This document shows, one piece after another, positions 58,750-64,000 of a stretch of DNA of 64,000 bases. The stretch is from CAVUNY01 sp963843535 (lineage in GTDB: Bacteria; Chloroflexota; Anaerolineae; Anaerolineales; Anaerolineaceae). Under the pieces are notes generated by a model that worked only from the letters and a program-made list of their open reading frames with translations, was not told the DNA's origin and did no database searches. Every line of letters starts with the position of its first letter. Within the stretch, counting starts at the first letter, position 1. A program made the position numbers and the translations under genes. Where the stretch lies: assembly GCA_963843535.1 (NCBI GenBank), contig CAWJKU010000002.1:558001-622000 (forward strand), written 5' to 3'.

Positions 58750-61250
58750 ATTTTTCAGCGTCCTTTTTGCTCTCTGGTAATTCACCTTCCTGCGTCTTGT
58801 TTTTCCGCTGCCGGGAAGGTTTTTCCAAAGGTGGGTAAAGCGCCTGCTGCAGCACTTCGTCCATATGATTGATCGGTACAATCTTTAAGACATCCAATAC
58901 CTTGCGGGGGACATCCACAAGGTCTTTCATATTCCGTTCTGGAATTAGCACTGTTTTTAATCCCGCGCGGTGCGCCGCCAGAATTTTTTCGCGCAATCCG
59001 CCTACCGGCAAGACCCGTCCACGCAGGGTAATTTCGCCTGTCATGCCCACTTCTTTAAATATCTTGCGCTCAGTAAATGCGGAGATCAACGCCGTGCCAA
59101 TCGTAATCCCAGCGCTCGGGCCATCTTTTGGGATCGCCCCTTCCGGGATATGGATATGGACATCCAGACGTTCAAAGATTTCAGGGTCAAGATCCAGTTC
59201 TTTGGATTTGGATTTTAGATAGCTCAAGGCCGCCTGGGCGGATTCCTGCATGACGTCGCCGATTTGACCGGTGATCTGCAAGTTACCTTTGCCATCCATA
59301 ATTAGCACCTCTACCGGCATGATCTCGCCGCCGTTTTCAGTCCATGCCACCGCGGTCGCCACGCCCACCTCATCCCGCCGTTCTGCTTCTGTTTGGAAAA
59401 ATTGAGGAGGGCCGAGAAATCTTTCCACGGTTCCGGCAGCAAACATCCGCGGGAATTGTTTCTTTTCGGATTTCAAACGGGCTGCTTTGCGGCACATCCG
59501 GCCTAATTCTCGCTCCAGGTTGCGCACACCGGCCTCATAGGTGTATTCACGGATGATTTTGCCAACAGCAGAATCCTTGAAACGCACTTCACCCAGATCC
59601 AACCCTGATTCCTCCATCTGGCGCGGGATTAAGAAACGGCGCGCGATTTCCAGCTTTTCTTCCTCGATATATCCAGGAAATTCCAGCACTTCCATGCGGT
59701 CCAGCAAAGCCGGAGGAATGCTCATCAGCGAGTTGGCGGTCGTGATGAACATGACTTTGGACAGGTCAAAGGATAACTCAAGGTAATGATCCGAAAACGA
59801 GAAGTTCTGCTCCGGATCGAGTACTTCCAACAAAGCGGCAGCGGGATCGCCGCGAAAATCTGCGCCCAGTTTATCGATCTCGTCCAGCATAAAAAGGGGA
59901 TTTATCGTACCGGCCCTGCGCATGGTCTGCAAAATGCGCCCGGGCAGCGCCCCTATATAGGTCCGGCGGTGTCCGCGAATCTCGGCTTCATCTCGCACGC
60001 CTCCCAATGAAAGGCGCACGAATTTACGGCCCAGCGCTTCCGCGATCGAACGGCCCAGCGAAGTCTTTCCTGTGCCCGGCGGGCCAACAAAGCATAAGAT
60101 TGGTTGGCGCGGCCGTTTTGGCTTCAAGCTTCTTACCGCGATGTATTCCAATATCCGGTCTTTGGCTTTACCCAGGCCATAATGATACTGCTCTAAAACC
60201 CGGGCTGCATTAGTCACATCCAGATTGTCCGCTGTTTCATTTTGCCAGGGCAGCTCCAAGATCCAATCCAGGTATGTGCGGATAATCCCGACTTCAGGCG
60301 CCATGGGCGGCATCTGCGCCAGTCGTTCGACTTCTTTCATCGCCGTGGAACGAGCTTCGTCTGGCAGAGCCGTCTTGATAATTTTTTCTTTTAATTCCAC
60401 AAGCTCGCGCGTCCAGATATCCCCTTCACCCAGCTCGGTCTGGATGGCTTTCATCTGTTCGCGCAAATAGAATTCACGCTGGCTGCGGTCCACTTCACTC
60501 TGAACGCGGGTCTGAATTTCGTCTTCTAGCTGGAGCACATCCAGCTCCTGCGCCAGCAGCCAGTTCACCCTTTTAAGCCGTTCAGTCGGGTCAAGCTGTA
60601 AAAGCAAGGATTGGCGCTCTTTAAACGGCAAGGAAATAGCCGTAGCGACCATATCAGACAGCCACCCCGGTTCTTGAATATTTAGTGAAAATAAATGGGC
60701 TTCTTCTGGCAGGCTGCGGTCCAGCTGCACGCAGCGTTCAAAGAGATCGCGCGTCGTGCGCATGAGGGCGTCAGTGTGGCGGTCTACCTCGCCGGGCTCT
60801 TCCACGATTCTGGCTTTTACCTTAAAGAAATGGGTCAATCTGGGTAAATTCCAGAACTTCAAACCTTCGGCGGCCTTGAACCAGGGCAGAATTATTGCCA
60901 TCAGGCATGTTCAACAGACGCCCGACCGCCAATTCAACCCCAATGGGCAAAAGATCTTCCGGATTGGGGGTTTCGAGGTCGGCGTCGCGCTGCACCAACG
61001 AGATCATCGTTTGAAAGTTATATTGGGCATCCTGGATCGCGAGCAGGTTTGAGCCAGGGGTGACAAAAATCGGTGAGATCATGCGCGGGAAAACAACGAT
61101 ATCCCTCAATACCAAAACCGATAATTCTACACAATCATTTTCATCCAGGTCGCTGTCCGGAATGCGGTAAAGCTCCTCAGTCCTCTGGTGAATTGAGGAG
61201 GTATATTCCTCGCCATCATTTGTTCTCGTATCCCAATCATCTTGCTTCAT
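58748..61250 (-). CDS. lon: ATP-dependent protease Lon, reading frame interrupted
   Basis: Two minus-strand frames form one Lon of about 830 residues. The N-terminal frame (61250 to a stop at 60822) has LSVLVLRDIVVFPRMISPIF and ends in TQIDPFL. The rest continues one base on with KVKARIVEEPGEVDRHTDAL. The AAA+ part has Walker A in FVGPPGTGKTSLGRSIA and LFMLDEIDKLGADFRGDPAA. The protease domain has the catalytic Ser in PKDGPSAGITIGTALIS and Lys in LREKILAAHRAGLKTV. It degrades unfolded and regulatory proteins. The break reads CTT-TAA-G at 60827-60821 (minus); without one T it becomes CTT-AAG. The start overlaps the folC stop (ATGA). Confidence 0.88.
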
Positions 61251-62629
61251 GCTTGAGCTATCGTCTCCATTTTTAACCAGACTTCCCGAACCGCAGCCGC
61301 AATAAATATACTGCCTGCCGCCACAACAACTGCTTCTTCTCCTGCAAGCGCCAGCGCCTTTTCCAACGCCTGTTCCAAAGGGACAACCGCTTGAGCCCGC
61401 ACGCCAAATTGGTGAGCCAATTCTACCAGCTTATTGGCGTCCAATGCCCGCGGATGGATAGACTGTGTGGCGACTACCTGCCTGACCCGCGGTAACAACT
61501 CGGCGAACATGCCGTAAATATCTTTATCCTCTGAAGCCCCAAACAACAAAACAACCTGTTTCCCAGGCAAATAATCATCGATCGCCAGACGAAGCTTTAA
61601 CGCAGAATCGCGGTTGTGAGCCGAGTCGACGATGATCATCGGCTTTCTGTGCAATATCTCGAACCTGCCCGGCCAATGGACATTCGCCATTCCTTTTTGA
61701 ATCGCTTCCTCTGAAAGCTCAAGTCCTTCATGCCTGGCAACTTGCAGGGTTTCATAAGCCGTGGCCGCATTTTCCACCTGGTGGTATCCAAGCAAAGGAA
61801 TCTGCAACAGAGTCGGCTGCCAGACCGTGGTATATCCCGACTCGAGATATTCATCCAAAAGCGGTTGATCTTTCGCATTCCAGACCATCAATGTCTGACC
61901 ATCCAGCGAATGAGATAAAGGCGCATAATGGGTATCGCGGCCAATTTCAACCAGGCTTGATCCTCTTTCGGCTGCGATGCGCTCGACCACCAGGCGAGCC
62001 TCGTTATTTTGAGGGGCCATAACAACGGGCCGCCCAGGTTTGATAATGCCCGCTTTTTCGGCGGCGATCAGCGCCAGGGTATCACCTAAAACGTTCATGT
62101 GATCCATCGAAAGCGATGTGATCACCGAAACCAGGGGGGGCAATACATTTGTGGCATCCAATCTTCCACCCAATCCCACCTCAATGACTGCCACCCCTGC
62201 CTTTTGCCTGGCAAAATACATGAAAGCCAGCGCCGTCGTGATTTCAAACGTTGTCAGGCGTTCTATGGCCGCGACATGAGGTTTAATTTCTCTCACCAGC
62301 TCAACCAGCTCTTGCTTGCCGATCGGCTGACCGTCAATCTGAATACGTTCGGTGTATTCATGCAAGTGGGGCGAGGTATAAAATCCGGTTCGGTAGCCCT
62401 GGGCTCGTAAGGCGCTGGCGCACATCACCGAAACCGAACCTTTTCCTTTCGTTCCGGCGACATGAATAACCGGATACTGCCGTTCGGGGCGGTTTAATCG
62501 CTCCATTAACGCTTCCATGCGCGCCAGATCAAATTTCTCTGGTGAATAGCGCAAGTTGCGCGTCAGGCTGTAATCGACAAAACTATAAAGGTAGTCCAGG
62601 GATGCCTGGTATTCAGTTTCAACATCCAT
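61247..62629 (-). CDS. folC: Folylpolyglutamate synthase / dihydrofolate synthase
   Basis: A 460-residue FolC. VIHVAGTKGKGSVSVMCASA is the ATP-binding motif and YTSPHLHEYTERIQIDGQPI is the substrate loop; IEVGLGGRLDATNVL, SLSMDHMNVLGDTLALIAAE and IVDSAHNRDSALKLRL complete the family. It adds glutamates to folate and may also make dihydrofolate from dihydropteroate. It begins a two-gene unit with lon (ATGA overlap). The ATG at 62629 has only a weak ribosome-binding site (GAAGAAG). Confidence 0.93.
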   Translation of the reverse strand: MDVETEYQASLDYLYSFVDYSLTRNLRYSPEKFDLARMEALMERLNRPERQYPVIHVAGTKGKGSVSVMCASALRAQGYRTGFYTSPHLHEYTERIQIDGQPIGKQELVELVREIKPHVAAIERLTTFEITTALAFMYFARQKAGVAVIEVGLGGRLDATNVLPPLVSVITSLSMDHMNVLGDTLALIAAEKAGIIKPGRPVVMAPQNNEARLVVERIAAERGSSLVEIGRDTHYAPLSHSLDGQTLMVWNAKDQPLLDEYLESGYTTVWQPTLLQIPLLGYHQVENAATAYETLQVARHEGLELSEEAIQKGMANVHWPGRFEILHRKPMIIVDSAHNRDSALKLRLAIDDYLPGKQVVLLFGASEDKDIYGMFAELLPRVRQVVATQSIHPRALDANKLVELAHQFGVRAQAVVPLEQALEKALALAGEEAVVVAAGSIFIAAAVREVWLKMETIAQA

Positions 62630-62774
62630 GTAGGCTTCTTCTCTCTTCAGGCCGCGCGAAAGCGGGAAAATTCATCTTTAGACCAAGGATTGTAACCGTC
62701 GATACATGAAAGTGCAAGGGAGAGAAACTGCCTGCCCATCTTTATGCCAATTTGCGCCACCCGCCTCAGTCGGA

Positions 62775-62780
62775 TAAAAT
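62775..62780 (+). promoter_or_regulatory. -10 box placed for leaderless ylxP-like gene
   Basis: TAAAAT ends six bases before ATG 62787, with no Shine-Dalgarno sequence. The distance fits a leaderless message. Confidence 0.5.
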
Positions 62781-62786
62781 AATCTT

Positions 62787-63071
62787 ATGCCTGTCGCTGT
62801 TTTGACAATACATTTCCAACTGCCCGATTGTGCCTCATTAAAGGACAAACGCTCGCAGGTAAAACCGATCCTCACCCGGCTGCACAAGGAATTTAATGTC
62901 TCGGTTGCCGAGACCGATCTGCAAGACCGCTGGCGAGAGAGTGTCATCGCCTGCGCTATGACGGGCAACGACCGGGTCTTTTTAGCGAAAGCCTTACAGG
63001 AAGTTCTGGCTTACTTTGAGCGTATGTGGCCCGACCTGCCTGTTTTGGCTGAGAAAATTGAGCTCTTGTAA
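62787..63071 (+). CDS. DUF503 protein (YlxP-like)
   Basis: A 94-residue small alpha/beta protein. VLTIHFQLPDCASLKDKRSQ is the DUF503 signature (conserved Leu-Lys-x-Lys-Arg), followed by FNVSVAETDLQDRWRESVI. In Bacillus ylxP lies beside rbfA in the infB operon and is linked to ribosome work, but no activity is known. Here it sits between folC (divergent) and a radical SAM gene. The message is probably leaderless. Confidence 0.85.
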   Translation: MPVAVLTIHFQLPDCASLKDKRSQVKPILTRLHKEFNVSVAETDLQDRWRESVIACAMTGNDRVFLAKALQEVLAYFERMWPDLPVLAEKIELL

Positions 63072-63148
63072 AAGAACCTGGCTTGCCTATTGGTCCTCGG
63101 ATGGGGTAAAATTGGACTGATATATCCGAATTTTAACGAAGGAGTTTA

Positions 63149-64000
63149 ATGGTGCTTTCCCCTTCCGAAATTGAATCACGGCTCGAGCGCATTCTCTTAC
63201 GCGTGCAAAAACCAGGCCGATATGTGGGTGGTGAACTTAATCAGATCGTTAAAGATTGGAATTCAGTTGAGACGCATGTCGCCCTGGCTTTCCCGGACAT
63301 TTATGACATCGGCATGCCCAATGTGGGGCTGGCGATTCTATACGACATCTTAAATAACCGCCCAGACGTGCTCGCCGAACGCGCTTACGTCCCCTGGACG
63401 GACATGGAAGCGCAGCTGCGGCAGCATAGCATCCCGTTGTACTCCCTGGAAACCAAACATGCCCTGGCTGACTTCGATATCTTGGGTTTTAGCCTGCCGT
63501 ACGAATCGCTGTACACCAATACCCTGAATTTACTGGATTTGGCGGGCATTCCATTATTTTCCAACCAACGCACGGATGAACATCCGCTGGTGATTGCCGG
63601 TGGGCACGCCACGTACAATCCCGAACCCATGCACGCCTTTATCGATGCCTTTGTGATCGGCGAAGGCGAAGAAATTATGGTGGAGATTGTCAACGCCCAG
63701 CAAGCCTGGAAACGCAGCGGTTTACCTCGCAGTCAATTGCTGACTTCCCTGGCTAAATTGAGCGGTGTCTATGTGCCGTCTCTGTATTCGGTCGATTATC
63801 AGGAAGACGGCACCGTGGCTGAAGTATATCCATTGGTCGCATCTGCGCCAAAGACCATTTTGAAGCGCCTGGTAGCCAAACTGCCCCCACCTCCGACCCG
63901 CTTTATCGTACCGAATGTGGATGTAGTGCACAACCGTGTCTCTATCGAAATTATGCGCGGCTGCACCCGCGGCTGCCGGTTCTGCCATGCCGGCATGATC
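63149..64000 (+). CDS. B12-binding/radical SAM protein (TIGR03960-like), N-terminal part
   Basis: The frame is open to the window end, giving 284 residues; the protein continues beyond. It has a cobalamin-binding-like domain at the N-terminus (VALAFPDIYDIGMPNVGLAI, FDILGFSLPYESLYTN) and VIAGGHATYNPEPM, and ends at the start of the radical SAM core with the [4Fe-4S] motif CTRGCRFC. ATG 63149 has AAGGAG upstream, and TAAAAT about 45 bases up may be the -10. Relatives are radical SAM enzymes often followed by a DUF2344 protein and RNase E/G. The modified target is unknown. Confidence 0.88.
   Translation, partial: MVLSPSEIESRLERILLRVQKPGRYVGGELNQIVKDWNSVETHVALAFPDIYDIGMPNVGLAILYDILNNRPDVLAERAYVPWTDMEAQLRQHSIPLYSLETKHALADFDILGFSLPYESLYTNTLNLLDLAGIPLFSNQRTDEHPLVIAGGHATYNPEPMHAFIDAFVIGEGEEIMVEIVNAQQAWKRSGLPRSQLLTSLAKLSGVYVPSLYSVDYQEDGTVAEVYPLVASAPKTILKRLVAKLPPPPTRFIVPNVDVVHNRVSIEIMRGCTRGCRFCHAGMI

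Noticed and set aside
60815..60835. True prfB-type programmed frameshift in lon
   Set aside because: The heptamer fits formally, but no upstream SD-like stimulator is visible and lon is not known to be recoded. It is kept only as a finding to test.

Overview
The window is a dense, almost entirely protein-coding stretch of bacterial chromosome. It has no rRNA, no tRNA that I could find, no transposase and no CRISPR array. The gene set points to the phylum Chloroflexota, probably class Anaerolineae: FhaA/FhaB-type FHA proteins next to a SEDS-PBP fusion, a DegS-like cytoplasmic histidine kinase, a mixed-type phosphofructokinase, runs of GT-C membrane glycosyltransferases, a DUF362 protein, an archease-RtcB pair, and the order rpmB / asp23 / fakA / fakB / recG / coaD. 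The taxonomic call is an inference from family make-up and codon style, not from a marker-gene tree.

Layout. 1-3.1 kb: end of a PHP-domain protein, a YbaK-type deacylase, then rtcB-archease on the minus strand. 3.1-7.8 kb: fhaA-fhaB-mtnP and a SEDS (FtsW/RodA) protein fused to a PBP transpeptidase-like domain whose active site is destroyed. 7.9-9.2 kb: rluB-like and scpB genes. 9.3-15 kb: two lipoproteins, a UXS-type sugar-nucleotide decarboxylase, GtrA, a BchI-like AAA+ ATPase, a TPR protein and rsmD. 15-17.9 kb: Nudix hydrolase, PPi-type phosphofructokinase (frameshifted) and a DegS-like kinase. 18-28.4 kb: seven polytopic GT-C-like membrane proteins, six of them in one minus-strand operon. 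28.4-36.9 kb: GNAT enzyme, a sugar-catabolic trio (SIS isomerase/deaminase, DUF1537 kinase, GH4 glycosidase), VanZ, a DUF255 thioredoxin-fold protein and an alpha/beta hydrolase. 37-39 kb: murA, trxA, FmdB-like. 39.0-44.9 kb: a six-gene minus-strand signalling operon (kinase with beta-propeller, PP2C, DnaJ-VWA fusion, zinc ribbon-FHA, a small unknown, and a response regulator). 45-51.7 kb: purB, DUF362 (frameshifted), DUF971, SH3b protein, a Ca2+/H+ antiporter, a second Ser/Thr kinase and rpe. 51.7-64 kb: rpmB, asp23, fakA, fakB, recG, coaD, a coiled-coil protein, lon (frameshifted), folC, ylxP and the start of a radical SAM gene.

How the genes work together. There are two phosphothreonine-signalling neighbourhoods. 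The first (fhaA, fhaB, SEDS-PBP) resembles the actinobacterial fhaA-fhaB-pstP-rodA-pbpA-pknAB locus for kinase-controlled wall synthesis, but without its kinases. The second (39-45 kb) couples kinase, phosphatase, VWA chaperone-like protein and FHA reader in one transcription unit, much like the TerY-P kinase/phosphatase/VWA triads. The second is the best candidate for an undescribed system.

Three conserved genes (pfk, lon, DUF362) each carry one apparent +1 frameshift. Single-base assembly errors are the simplest explanation. The lon site, however, reads CUU-UAA-G, formally like the RF2 recoding site. Several genes have a -10 hexamer 6-12 nt from the start codon with no Shine-Dalgarno sequence, which suggests leaderless transcription. 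No gene-free stretch exceeds 300 bases; the longest gap, 44933-45140, holds divergent promoters and inverted repeats.
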